From: Rhodosalinus sp041365695
GTDB taxonomy: Bacteria > Pseudomonadota > Alphaproteobacteria > Rhodobacterales > Rhodobacteraceae
Direction: 5' to 3'
DNA: 64,000 bases
Assembly (NCBI RefSeq): GCF_041365695.1
Contig: NZ_JBGFSJ010000002.1
Span: 471,738 to 535,737 of the forward strand
Positions 10,975-18,175 of this stretch are shown here, in pieces (the stretch's first letter is position 1; each line of letters begins with the position of its first letter). A program made the position numbers and the translations under genes. The notes under the pieces are model-generated. The model saw only the letters and a program-made list of their open reading frames with translations, made no database searches and was not told the DNA's origin.

Positions 10975-11562
10975 ATGTTTACGGGGATCGTCACGGATGT
11001 GGGCACGCTGCGCGCGCTGGAGCGGCGCGGCGATCTGCGCGCGCGGATCGCCACGGGATACGACGCCTCCGGCATCGAGATCGGCGCCTCGATCGCCTGC
11101 GACGGGGTCTGCCTGACCGTCGTGTCGCTGGGCGAGGACTGGTTCGAGGTCGATGTGAGCGCCGAAACCGTGTCGAAGACCGGTCTGGGGAACTGGGCGC
11201 CGGGGCGCCGCGTCAACCTGGAGCGCGCGCTCTGCGTGGGCGACGAGCTTGGCGGGCACATCGTGTCGGGCCATGTGGACGGCGTGGCCGAGGTGGTCGC
11301 GGTGTCCGACGAAGGCGACAGCACCCGGGTGCGCCTGCGCGCGCCAGAGACGCTGGCCCGTTTCATCGCGCCGAAGGGATCGGTCGCCCTCAACGGGACA
11401 TCGCTGACCGTGAACGAGGTGGAGGGGGCCGAGTTCGGCATCAACTTCATTCCCCACACCAAGGAGGTCACCACCTGGGGCGATGTGCGGGTGGGCGATC
11501 TGGTGAACCTCGAGGTCGACATGCTGGCGCGCTATGTCGCGCGACTGGCCGAGGCGGGGTAG
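10975..11562 (+). CDS. ribE: Riboflavin synthase, alpha subunit
   Basis: This enzyme dismutates two 6,7-dimethyl-8-ribityllumazine molecules to riboflavin. The protein shows the invariant start MFTGIV and two homologous lumazine-binding barrels, residues 1 to about 96 and 97 to about 190. Each carries the CDGVCLTV / NGTSLTVN type motif, and HIVSGHVDG marks the junction. Length 195 matches the family. AGAAGGAG lies 8 bp before the ATG. The 85-bp leader is too short for an FMN riboswitch and none is visible. It is separated from ribD by the capsule genes, and no ribBA or ribH follows. Confidence 0.96.
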   Translation: MFTGIVTDVGTLRALERRGDLRARIATGYDASGIEIGASIACDGVCLTVVSLGEDWFEVDVSAETVSKTGLGNWAPGRRVNLERALCVGDELGGHIVSGHVDGVAEVVAVSDEGDSTRVRLRAPETLARFIAPKGSVALNGTSLTVNEVEGAEFGINFIPHTKEVTTWGDVRVGDLVNLEVDMLARYVARLAEAG

Positions 11563-11635
11563 GGCGCCCTTGCCGTAGCGCCGCGGGTCGCGGCGGTGTA
11601 GCCTAGCGGCGTCGCGTCGATGCCGGAGACCGTCC

Positions 11636-12316
11636 ATGACGCCCAGAGCTTCTGCCGCGCCCTACCGTATCGCGGGCGTCGTCTACCTCGTCCTGATCGC
11701 GGCGGGCCTCTCCTCCGAGGCCGTGTTCCGTGCACCGCTCTCCGGGCTCGCCGACCTCTCGGCGCTGCCGGGCGGCGCGGATGGGGCGGTGGCCGCGTTG
11801 CGCGCCGCGCTTCTCCTCGACACGCTGATGGCGCTTTCGGACGTGGTGCTGGGCGCGCTTCTTCTCGTGATCCTGCGCCCGGCGGGCGAGGCGCTCGCGC
11901 TCATGGCGTTCAGCCTGCGCCTCGTGCAGGCGGCAGTTCTGGGCGCGGGGCTCGTGCTGCATCATGGTGCGGCGCTTGCGCTCGACGGGGGCGCGGCGGC
12001 CGGCCTCGCGCCCTTCCTTCTTTCGCTCCATGCCCATGCCTACGACATGGGGCTTGTCTTCTTCGGGGGGAGTTGCCTTGCGACGGGCGTACTGCTCCTG
12101 CGGCATCCCGCCTTTCCGGCGGCGCTCGGCTGGGGGATCGGCGCGGCGGGGATCGTCTATCTGTCGGGGAGCGCGCTGCGCTTCCTCGCGCCGGGCCTCT
12201 CGGCGGGTTTCGCCCCGGCCTACATGGTGCCGCTGGTGGCCGAACTTGCGCTCGCGCTCTGGCTTGTCTTCGGGGCGCGGGGCCGGGTCGCGCGTGCGCG
12301 CCCGGCCGCCGCTTGA
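11636..12316 (+). CDS. DUF4386 integral membrane protein
   Basis: The 226-residue product is a polytopic membrane protein of the DUF4386 type, of unknown function. It shows about six hydrophobic segments; the first is RIAGVVYLVLIAAGL, near residue 12, and typical for the family. Others lie near residues 65, 90, 130, 160 and 195. Its stop lies 4 bp from the end of the convergent DsrE-like gene. Nothing in the context assigns a role. Confidence 0.75.
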   Translation: MTPRASAAPYRIAGVVYLVLIAAGLSSEAVFRAPLSGLADLSALPGGADGAVAALRAALLLDTLMALSDVVLGALLLVILRPAGEALALMAFSLRLVQAAVLGAGLVLHHGAALALDGGAAAGLAPFLLSLHAHAYDMGLVFFGGSCLATGVLLLRHPAFPAALGWGIGAAGIVYLSGSALRFLAPGLSAGFAPAYMVPLVAELALALWLVFGARGRVARARPAAA

Positions 12317-12320
12317 TGCT

Positions 12321-12755
12321 TCAGAAGGACCAGACGGCGGCGCCGTCGTCCAGAAGCGCATCGGCCATCGCCGGGGGCTGCGCCACGCCGACGCCGTCCA
12401 TCAGCACCTCGGGGCCTTCGCCGCGACCCGGCAGGTAGATCGCGCACACCTCTGCGGTGGCGCCGTTCGAGATCGCGGCCTTCAGCAGGCCCTGCGGGCT
12501 CATGTCTTTCGGCGGCTGGCCGGCGGTCGCGGTTTCGGGCGCCTCGTCGAGCGCGATGTCGCCGCCCGGCCCGCAAAGCAGGATGCGCACCTCCGCACCC
12601 TTTTGCAGCGCCTGCATGGTCAGCACCATGCTCATCAGCTGGGTCTGCGGGTTCTCCGAGGTGACGACGGTGACGAGTTTCTCTTCCATCTCGGCCACTG
12701 CGGGGCCGGCGATGAAAGCGGCCGCGGTGGCGGCCTTCAAGACTGTCTTGAGCAT
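12321..12755 (-). CDS. Periplasmic DsrE-like protein
   Basis: DsrE-family proteins carry sulfur as cysteine persulfide or mediate sulfur transfer. This 144-residue member has a signal peptide (about residues 1-21, ending AGPAVAE), so it should act in the periplasm, where the Sox enzymes work. Two cysteines are placed as in DsrE folds: one in RILLCGPGGD and one in AEVCAIYLPG. It lies downstream of soxT on the same strand, 112 bp away, and the gap holds an AT-rich palindrome, so it may have its own promoter. A sulfur-relay or trafficking role is inferred from family and neighbours; the substrate is unknown. Confidence 0.8.
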   Translation of the reverse strand: MLKTVLKAATAAAFIAGPAVAEMEEKLVTVVTSENPQTQLMSMVLTMQALQKGAEVRILLCGPGGDIALDEAPETATAGQPPKDMSPQGLLKAAISNGATAEVCAIYLPGRGEGPEVLMDGVGVAQPPAMADALLDDGAAVWSF

Positions 12756-12799
12756 GAGGGTCCTTTCGGGACGTTGAAGCGCGTTTCCAGTCCCGACGG

Positions 12800-12833
12800 T
12801 AAAGATATATAATAAAAACGGAATACGATATTC
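12800..12833. promoter_or_regulatory. AT-rich palindrome upstream of the DsrE-like gene
   Basis: GAATA-CGA-TATTC (12821-12833) is a perfect palindrome next to an AT-rich tract (12800-12817) in otherwise GC-rich DNA, 65-80 bp upstream of the DsrE-like start. The half-sites are in the opposite orientation from the SoxR-type boxes described below, so SoxR binding is uncertain. It is a reasonable promoter/operator candidate. Confidence 0.35.
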
Positions 12834-12867
12834 TGTCGCAGGGGGCGTTGTGGACGCAGCCGGGGGC

Positions 12868-13923
12868 TCACTCGGCCGGCTGGAAGCCCTCGATGAGTTG
12901 GCGCAGCCCGAGCGCCGCGCCGGCCAGGATCGAAAGCAGCGTCACGGGCGCGCTGACCGCGAGAACCGAAAACGCCGAGAGGCCCTGACCGACAGAGCAG
13001 CCCATGGCGACCACGGCGCCTCCGCCCATCAGCATCGCCCCGAAGATCTGGCGGCGAAGCTCACGCGGATCCTCGCAGGCTTCCCAGCGGAAATGTCCCT
13101 TGACGAGGGAGCCGATGAAGGCGCCGGCCCACACCCCGGCGATGGAACCAACCGCGAAGCTGACCGGCCGCGCGCTGCCGGTCATGGCGAAGAGGATCGA
13201 TTCGCCGACCGGCGCGGAGAAGGAATGCGACTGGACCGGCAGCGCCTCGAAGCCCGTGGTGGCCACCCAGGTCGTGCCCGCCCAGCCCGCGACCACCGCC
13301 ACGCCCACCATCCCGGCCCAGAAGACCGAAGAGGCGTCGCCGCGCAACTCCCGCGAGGCAAGCGCCAGGGCGCAAAGCGCGAGCCCCGCGGCAAGTCCGA
13401 CCGCCACGGCCGGCACGCCCGTCCATGCCTCGGCAAGCGCGGGGAGCGCGGGCGCGACGCCTGTCACGTCGCGTTGCGGGAAGAGCAGGTCGCGCAACGG
13501 TGCGAGAGGGCCCATCAGCACCGCATAGGCCGAGACGCCCATCACCAGCACGATGACGAAGCTGCGAAGGTCGCCGCCGCCCAGCCGCGCGATGGCGCCG
13601 TAGCCGCAATTCCCGGCGAGTGCCATGCCATAGCCGAAGGCAAGGCCGCCCAGGATGGAGGCGAGCGGCATCCATTCGATCGCGTAGTAGAAGCTGAGCT
13701 CGGGGCGCACGATGCCCGCCGCCGTCAGCGCGAAAGTGCCGGTCACGGCCACGCCGATGGCGAGAAGCCACATGTGCATGCGTCGCGCGCTGCCGCCGTA
13801 GAGCAGATCCTCGATCGCGCCCAGCGTGCAGAAGCGTCCAAGTCGCGCCGCGAGGCCCAGGAGTATCCCGCCGCCCGCGCCGATCAGCGCGACCGCCCAG
13901 CTTTCGGGGATCATCTCAAGCAT
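12868..13923 (-). CDS. soxT: SoxT-type YeeE/YedE sulfur-compound transporter
   Basis: Proteins of this family import thiosulfate or related sulfur species; SoxT is linked to sox clusters. About nine to ten membrane segments are visible. The family's conserved cysteines are present in LGRFCTLGA, AGNCGYGA, WEACEDP and AMGCSVGQGLSAFS, where they would form the substrate path. The ATG at 13923 is preferred over the one at 13929, because GGGAGG sits six bases before it and abuts the earlier one. It follows soxR on the same strand (78 bp). The exact substrate and direction of transport cannot be read from sequence. Confidence 0.88.
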   Translation of the reverse strand: MLEMIPESWAVALIGAGGGILLGLAARLGRFCTLGAIEDLLYGGSARRMHMWLLAIGVAVTGTFALTAAGIVRPELSFYYAIEWMPLASILGGLAFGYGMALAGNCGYGAIARLGGGDLRSFVIVLVMGVSAYAVLMGPLAPLRDLLFPQRDVTGVAPALPALAEAWTGVPAVAVGLAAGLALCALALASRELRGDASSVFWAGMVGVAVVAGWAGTTWVATTGFEALPVQSHSFSAPVGESILFAMTGSARPVSFAVGSIAGVWAGAFIGSLVKGHFRWEACEDPRELRRQIFGAMLMGGGAVVAMGCSVGQGLSAFSVLAVSAPVTLLSILAGAALGLRQLIEGFQPAE

Positions 13924-14001
13924 CCGCATCCTCCCGTCGGGGCAGTATGCAGGCGTGAAGACCGGCGCGCAACGGTCCGGCGGCCGGCCCGGCGCGCCGG
14001 G

Positions 14002-14340
14002 TCAGTCGCCGTCGGCGCAGAAGAGATCGTAGACCGTCTCCAGCATCTTGCGGGGACGGTCGTCGGCGAGACGGTAGTAGATCGCCTTTCCCTCCCGCCG
14101 CGGAACGACCAGGCCTTCGAGGCGCAGGCGCGACAGCTGCTGCGACACGGCCGCCTGCCGCGCCGACAGCAATGCCTCCAGCTCGGTCACCGACTTCTCG
14201 CCGGTGACCAGATGGCACAGGATCATCAGGCGGCCCTCATGGCTGATCGCCTTGAGAAACGTCGAGGCCGTCTCCGCCTTCTCGACGATGCGGTCGAGCT
14301 CGGCATCGGACATGTCGGGCTTGAGAACCGGAAGAGACAA
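14002..14340 (-). CDS. soxR: ArsR-family sulfur-responsive repressor SoxR
   Basis: SoxR represses sox genes until reduced sulfur compounds are present. The winged helix runs over about residues 20-100, with the recognition region RQAAVSQQLSRLRLEGLV. Starting from TTG at 14340, which is preceded by GAGGAGGT, the two cysteines fall at C42 (MILCHL) and C108 (LFCADGD). These equal the sensing pair of BigR/SqrR proteins, which form an intramolecular poly-sulfide bridge. An ATG at 14313 is an alternative start but has no ribosome-binding site. The gene lies in the soxS-hbpS-soxR-soxT operon and probably controls the palindromes at 15297, 16719 and 20861. Confidence 0.92.
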   Translation of the reverse strand: MSLPVLKPDMSDAELDRIVEKAETASTFLKAISHEGRLMILCHLVTGEKSVTELEALLSARQAAVSQQLSRLRLEGLVVPRREGKAIYYRLADDRPRKMLETVYDLFCADGD

Positions 14341-14384
14341 CGGGACCTCCTCGAGCGCAGGCGCGGTCGGCGCGTGGCGCTTTG

Positions 14385-14882
14385 TCAGAAAGCGATGTCC
14401 ATCTCGATGGCCGCAATCCCGGCTTCGGCGCATTCGTCGTCGAGCGCGGGCGTCGGAGCGCCGGACACGCCGATGGCGGCCACCATGTCACCTTCGCCCG
14501 CGACCACCGTCAGCCCGCCCCCGAGGGCGAGCGCCTCGCTCAGCTGGCGGATGCCGAAGGTGGCCTCGCCGGGCTGGGTCACTTCGGACAGCTCCGTCGT
14601 GGGCGTCCCGAAACTCGCCGCCGTCCATGCCTTGCGGTAGGATGTCTCGTGCACGTGGGCGCCGGCGAACCGGTCGCGCACGAAGACCTGGGGCACGCCG
14701 AAGCGGTCGGTCACGGTGACGCCGACCTGGAACCCTTCCGCGCGGCAGTGTTCCAGCGCGGCCGTCGCCATGCGCATGGCGAGTTCGGGCGTGATCGCGC
14801 GGAATTCGACGAATGCATCCTGCGCGGCGGCGGGCAGCCCCGTCCCCGCGGCGAGCGCGAGCGCGCATACCGTTCTTTTCAT
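14385..14882 (-). CDS. GlcG/HbpS-family periplasmic (haem-binding-like) protein
   Basis: The 165-residue protein has a signal peptide (cut near AAA-QDAF) followed by a DUF336/GlcG-HbpS domain with the typical ITPELAMRMATAALEHCRAEG, VTVTDRFGVPQVFVRD and GGLTVVAGEGDMVAAIGVSG blocks. Relatives bind haem or act as accessory sensor proteins; others have no known function. It is translationally coupled to soxS (ATGA overlap) and lies just before soxR, an insertion relative to the Paracoccus soxR-soxS pair. A periplasmic role linked to cytochrome or Sox redox state is only an inference. Confidence 0.82.
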   Translation of the reverse strand: MKRTVCALALAAGTGLPAAAQDAFVEFRAITPELAMRMATAALEHCRAEGFQVGVTVTDRFGVPQVFVRDRFAGAHVHETSYRKAWTAASFGTPTTELSEVTQPGEATFGIRQLSEALALGGGLTVVAGEGDMVAAIGVSGAPTPALDDECAEAGIAAIEMDIAF

Positions 14883-15259
14883 TGTCTGTCTCCTCCCTCG
14901 TTGAAATCCGTGTGATCTTCCAGCATCCGGCCGAGAAGCCCCCAGAAGAAATCCTCTCCCGGATAGCCCTCGATCCGGGCGAGCTCCTCGCCGTCTTCCA
15001 CCAGGATGAAGGTAGGGGTGAAGACGGCGGGCCGGTCGAACGTCACGCCCTCCGGCGCGCCCTCGCGCAATTGCACGCGCACCAGGGGCGCAAAACGGCC
15101 CTCGGCGGTCTTGGGATATTCCGGCGCGACCTGGTCATGCCACGCCTCGCAATAGCTGCATCCCGGCTGTTCGACCATGACAAGCTCTGCCGCGCGGCCG
15201 CCGTCGAAGCCGGGAAGGCCGGCGAGGGCCGCCGCAATGAGAAATCGCTGTACGCGCAT
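14879..15259 (-). CDS. soxS: SoxS, periplasmic thioredoxin-like protein
   Basis: SoxS is a periplasmic thiol reductant that keeps the SoxY carrier active in Paracoccus. The 126-residue protein has a short signal peptide (about residues 1-23) and a thioredoxin fold with CSYC active site near residue 34. The cis-proline region is TPTFILVEDGEE. Its start codon overlaps the promoter region shared with soxV, and the untranslated leader appears very short. It is the first gene of the minus-strand operon with the HbpS-like gene, soxR and soxT. Confidence 0.9.
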   Translation of the reverse strand: MRVQRFLIAAALAGLPGFDGGRAAELVMVEQPGCSYCEAWHDQVAPEYPKTAEGRFAPLVRVQLREGAPEGVTFDRPAVFTPTFILVEDGEELARIEGYPGEDFFWGLLGRMLEDHTDFNEGGDRQ

Positions 15260-15329
15260 GTATACCGTAGATTGACGCCAAGCTGTCAGTCAACGTATTC
15301 TGAATATGTGAATGGATCAAGGAGCGGTG
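15260..15329. promoter_or_regulatory. Divergent soxS/soxV promoter region with a SoxR-type site
   Basis: For soxV, TTGACG (15272-15277), 18 bp, TATTCT (15296-15301) is a good sigma-70 match. For soxS on the minus strand, TTGACT (15293-15288), 18 bp, TACGGT (15269-15264) is proposed. ATTC-N9-GAAT at 15297-15313 overlaps the soxV -10 and lies just upstream of the soxS -35. It is a one-base-longer variant of the ATTC-N8-GAAT boxes before soxX and soxC. Binding of SoxR to the soxS-soxV gap is known in Paracoccus; here it is inferred. Confidence 0.65.
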
Positions 15330-16067
15330 ATGCTCGAGATTTCCTTTGCAGGCGCTGCGCTCGCCGGTCTGCTTTCGTTCTTCACGCCCTGCATCCTGCC
15401 CATGGTGCCGTTCTACCTGAGTTACATGGCGGGCATCTCCATGACCGAACTGCGCGGGAACGACGAGATCCCGCCGGGCGCGCAGCGGCGGCTCGTCCTC
15501 AGCGCCGTGATGTTCGCGCTGGGCGTCACGACCATCTTCGTGCTGCTGGGCATGGGCGCCACCGCGGTGGGAGAGGCGTTCGCGCAGTGGCGCCAGCCGC
15601 TTTCCTACGTGGCGGCGGCGATCCTGGCGGTGTTCGGCCTGCATTTCCTCGGCGTCATCCGAATCGGGTTTCTCTATCGCGAGGCGCGCCTGGAAAGTGG
15701 CGCGGAGCCCTCGACCATGCTGGGCGCCTATCTGATGGGTCTGGCCTTCGGCTTCGGCTGGACGCCCTGCGTGGGCCCGGCGCTCGCCTCGATCCTGATG
15801 ATCGCGAGCGGCATGGGCGACATCTTCCGCGGCGGGCTGCTGCTTCTGGTCTACGGCCTTGCCATGACCGCGCCCTTCATCGTCGCGGCGCTTTTCGCGC
15901 GGCCGTTTCTCGCCTGGGTTCAGCGGCACAGGAACAAGATGCAATATGTCGAGAAGGCGATGGGCGGCATGCTGATCGTTTTCGCGGTACTCATCGCCAC
16001 GAACACGGTAAACTGGATCGCGAACTGGATGATCGAGGCCTTTCCCGGCTTCACGAGCCTCGGGTGA
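15330..16067 (+). CDS. soxV: SoxV, CcdA-like thiol electron transporter
   Basis: SoxV is a membrane protein of the CcdA/DsbD family that moves reductant from cytoplasmic thioredoxin to periplasmic SoxW. The 245-residue product has six predicted membrane helices. The two redox cysteines sit in the paired motifs FFTPCILPMVP (near residue 25) and GFGWTPCVGP (near residue 145). The start at 15330 is preferred because AAGGAG lies five bases before it; an in-frame ATG at 15312 overlaps the operator. soxW follows after about 40 bp, so the pair forms one functional unit. Confidence 0.93.
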   Translation: MLEISFAGAALAGLLSFFTPCILPMVPFYLSYMAGISMTELRGNDEIPPGAQRRLVLSAVMFALGVTTIFVLLGMGATAVGEAFAQWRQPLSYVAAAILAVFGLHFLGVIRIGFLYREARLESGAEPSTMLGAYLMGLAFGFGWTPCVGPALASILMIASGMGDIFRGGLLLLVYGLAMTAPFIVAALFARPFLAWVQRHRNKMQYVEKAMGGMLIVFAVLIATNTVNWIANWMIEAFPGFTSLG

Positions 16068-16107
16068 GGTCCGCAGCGACGTCAACGATGACAGGGAGGA
16101 GATGCGG

Positions 16108-16698
16108 ATGACGGGACTTGCGACACGGGCGATGGGTGCGCTGGCGGGGGTGCTGCTGGCGCTGCCGGCGGCGGCGGCCAATGTCGGCGACGACGGGCTG
16201 CACAAGACGGCGTGGATGCGCGACACCTTCAAGGACCTGCGCGAGGATCTGGAGGAGGCCAACGCCGAGGGCAAGCGCTTCGCGATCATCTTCGAGCAGC
16301 GTGGCTGCATCTACTGCACCAAGATGCACGAGGACGTCTTTCCGCGTCCCGAGATCGCCGAGTACATCGACGAGAACTTCTTCGTCGTGCAGCTCAACCT
16401 GCATGGCGCGGTCGAGGTGACCGACTTCGACGGCGAGACGCGGACGGAGCGCGAGATGGCGCGCAAGTGGGGGATTCTCTTCACGCCCACGCTGATGTTC
16501 CTGCCCGAGGAGGTTCCCGAGGGCGCCACCGCCCCCGAAGCGGCGGTCGTCACCATGCCGGGGGCCTTCGCGGCGGGAACCACGCTCGACATGCTCACAT
16601 GGGTCAACGAGAAGCGCTACGAGCTTGACGGGGATGAAGATTTTCAACGCTATCACGCGCGCCGCATCCAGGAACGCAACGACGGGAGCGCCGACTGA
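16108..16698 (+). CDS. soxW: SoxW, periplasmic thioredoxin
   Basis: SoxW receives electrons from SoxV and reduces partner thiols in the periplasm. The signal peptide covers about residues 1-24 (GVLLALPAAAAN). The thioredoxin-like domain has a CIYC active site in EQRGCIYCTKMHEDVF, and FTPTLMFLPEE supplies the cis-proline. ATG at 16108 is chosen since GGGAGGAG lies about seven bases upstream; the ATG at 16102 abuts that site. The protein is about 196 residues, normal for SoxW. A regulated promoter for soxX begins right after it. Confidence 0.92.
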   Translation: MTGLATRAMGALAGVLLALPAAAANVGDDGLHKTAWMRDTFKDLREDLEEANAEGKRFAIIFEQRGCIYCTKMHEDVFPRPEIAEYIDENFFVVQLNLHGAVEVTDFDGETRTEREMARKWGILFTPTLMFLPEEVPEGATAPEAAVVTMPGAFAAGTTLDMLTWVNEKRYELDGDEDFQRYHARRIQERNDGSAD

Positions 16699-16718
16699 CC
16701 GCGAACATTGTTCCGAAT

Positions 16719-16736
16719 AATTCACTTCTGTGAATT
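16719..16736. promoter_or_regulatory. SoxR-type operator upstream of soxX
   Basis: AATTCAC-TTCT-GTGAATT is a perfect 7-bp inverted repeat and contains ATTC-N8-GAAT, the box I associate with the SqrR/BigR/SoxR group. It lies in the soxW-soxX gap, where SoxR is known to bind in Paracoccus and Pseudaminobacter. A near copy lies before soxC at 20861. Confidence 0.75.
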
Positions 16737-16741
16737 TGATA

Positions 16742-16776
16742 TTGCGTCACGGGGTCGCGGTGGCCTACGGTATACA
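16742..16776 (+). promoter_or_regulatory. Probable soxX promoter
   Basis: TTGCGT (16742-16747), 18 bp, TACGGT (16766-16771). The last part belongs to the 12-mer CTACGGTATACA (16765-16776), which also occurs on the minus strand at the soxS promoter (15270-15259) with an equally spaced TTG hexamer. The SoxR-type box ends five bases upstream of the -35. Confidence 0.5.
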
Positions 16777-16819
16777 GTGCTATCGGCGTGACGCTGACGG
16801 GATAGCCATGGGAGGGAAT

Positions 16820-17308
16820 ATGAAACTTACGCAGAACTTGATGGCTGGGGTCGCTTTCGCCGCGCTTGCCGGGGCCGCCTCGGCGGCGGACGTCGTTGCG
16901 CCCGGGGAAGTGACTTTCGGCGAATACGGCGCGGTGGAAACTTCGCTGACGGGCACGCCGGGCGACCCCGCGCGTGGTGCCGAGATTATGGTCACCAAGT
17001 CGCAGGGCAACTGCATCTCCTGCCACATGGTCACGGCGCTGAACGAAGCGCCCTTCCATGGCGAGGTGGGCCCGCCGCTCGACGGCGTCGGCGACCGCTG
17101 GGGGCCGGCGGAGCTGCGCGGCCTGCTCGTGGATGCGAAGAAGACCTACGAGGGCACGATCATGCCGGGCTACTACAAGACGACCGGCTTCACCCGTCCG
17201 GGCCAGGGCTTCACCAAGAAGCCCGCCGAGGAACCGCTTCCGCCGCTCCTGAGCGCGCAGGAAGTCGAGGACGTGGTCGCATTCCTGTCGACGCTCAAGT
17301 ACGAGTGA
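16820..17308 (+). CDS. soxX: SoxX, monohaem cytochrome c subunit of SoxAX
   Basis: SoxX is the electron-accepting subunit of SoxAX, which oxidatively couples thiosulfate to SoxY. The 162-residue precursor has a signal peptide (about residues 1-23). One haem motif, CISCH, lies at C65-H69, and a downstream methionine in GTIMPGYYKTTG is the likely distal ligand. The ATG at 16820 is used since GGAGGG lies directly before it at normal spacing; the ATG at 16808 lies upstream of that site. It opens the structural gene series soxXYZABCDEF. Confidence 0.95.
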   Translation: MKLTQNLMAGVAFAALAGAASAADVVAPGEVTFGEYGAVETSLTGTPGDPARGAEIMVTKSQGNCISCHMVTALNEAPFHGEVGPPLDGVGDRWGPAELRGLLVDAKKTYEGTIMPGYYKTTGFTRPGQGFTKKPAEEPLPPLLSAQEVEDVVAFLSTLKYE

Positions 17309-17343
17309 TCGGGGCGACCGGGAACCATCAGAGGAGAATTAGG

Positions 17344-17763
17344 ATGGACTTCACCAGACGTGAAACCCTGGCGCTCGGGGCGGGGGCCGCGGCCCTCACC
17401 GTGCTGCCGGCCAGCGCCTTCGCGGCGACCGTGGACGAGCTCATCGCGGAGTTCACCGGCGGCGCGGATGTCGCCGACGGCGGCGTGACGCTGAACGCCC
17501 CCGAGATCGCCGAGAACGGCAACACGGTTCCGATCGAGGTCGCGGCCGACGGTGCGGCATCGATCATGGTGCTGGCCGCGGGCAACCCGACCCCGCCCGT
17601 CGCCACCTTCCATTTCGGCCCGCTGGCCGGCGCGAGCCGCGCGAGCACGCGGATCCGCCTTGCGGGCACCCAGGACGTCGTTGCGGTGGCCAAGATGGCT
17701 GACGGTTCCTTCGCCCGCACCTCGAAGGAAGTGAAAGTCACCATCGGCGGCTGCGGCGGCTGA
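17344..17763 (+). CDS. soxY: SoxY, sulfur-carrier subunit of SoxYZ
   Basis: SoxY carries pathway intermediates covalently on its C-terminal cysteine. The 139-residue protein ends in the signature swinging arm GGCGG. The N-terminus has a twin-arginine signal (TRRETLALG, then a hydrophobic stretch to ASAFA), so it is exported folded. GAGGAG lies 9 bp before the ATG; an upstream in-frame start at 17305 overlaps soxX and is not preferred. soxZ follows 20 bp later. SoxZ has no export signal, consistent with co-export of the heterodimer. Confidence 0.96.
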   Translation: MDFTRRETLALGAGAAALTVLPASAFAATVDELIAEFTGGADVADGGVTLNAPEIAENGNTVPIEVAADGAASIMVLAAGNPTPPVATFHFGPLAGASRASTRIRLAGTQDVVAVAKMADGSFARTSKEVKVTIGGCGG

Positions 17764-17783
17764 GAGATCAGGAGACAAGACAG

Positions 17784-18113
17784 ATGGCAGAAAACGTCAA
17801 ACCGCGTGTCCGCGTCCCGCGCTCGGCTTCGGCCGGCGAAGTGGCCACCATCAAGACTCTCATCAGCCACAAGATGGAGTCGGGCCAGCGCAAGGACAGC
17901 GAGGGCAACACGATCCCGCGCTCGATCATCAATCGCTTCACGTGCGACTTCAACGGCCAGAACGTGATCGACGTCACCATGGAGCCCGCGATCTCGACCA
18001 ACCCCTATTTCGAGTTCGAGGCGACGATCCCGGAGACGGGCGAGTTCACCTTCACATGGTACGACGACGACGGCTCCGTCTACGAGGACGTGCAGTCCGT
18101 CGAGGTCAGCTGA
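17784..18113 (+). CDS. soxZ: SoxZ, partner subunit of SoxYZ
   Basis: SoxZ is an immunoglobulin-like protein that pairs with SoxY to form the central carrier. The 109-residue product matches the family over its whole length (VRVPRSASAGEVATIKTLIS near the start, GEFTFTWYDDDGSVYED near the end). It has no signal peptide and probably travels with SoxY through the Tat pathway. AGGAG lies upstream of the ATG. A strong hairpin lies directly downstream, before soxA. Confidence 0.96.
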   Translation: MAENVKPRVRVPRSASAGEVATIKTLISHKMESGQRKDSEGNTIPRSIINRFTCDFNGQNVIDVTMEPAISTNPYFEFEATIPETGEFTFTWYDDDGSVYEDVQSVEVS

Positions 18114-18132
18114 AGCCGAAGTGCGAAAGGCT

Positions 18133-18153
18133 GCCCCGCGCGCGGCGCGGGGC
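18133..18153 (+). other. Intercistronic hairpin between soxZ and soxA
   Basis: GCCCCGCGC-GCG-GCGCGGGGC is a perfect 9-bp GC stem with a 3-base loop. No T-run follows, so it is more likely an mRNA-stability or processing element, or a weak attenuator, than a terminator. A second such hairpin follows soxA. Confidence 0.6.
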
Positions 18154-18175
18154 GGAACCCAAGGGAGGAACAGGG

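Noticed and set aside
12821..12833. SoxR operator before the DsrE-like gene
   Set aside because: Half-sites are inverted (GAAT then ATTC) and spaced by 5, not 8, so it is kept only as a general palindrome.
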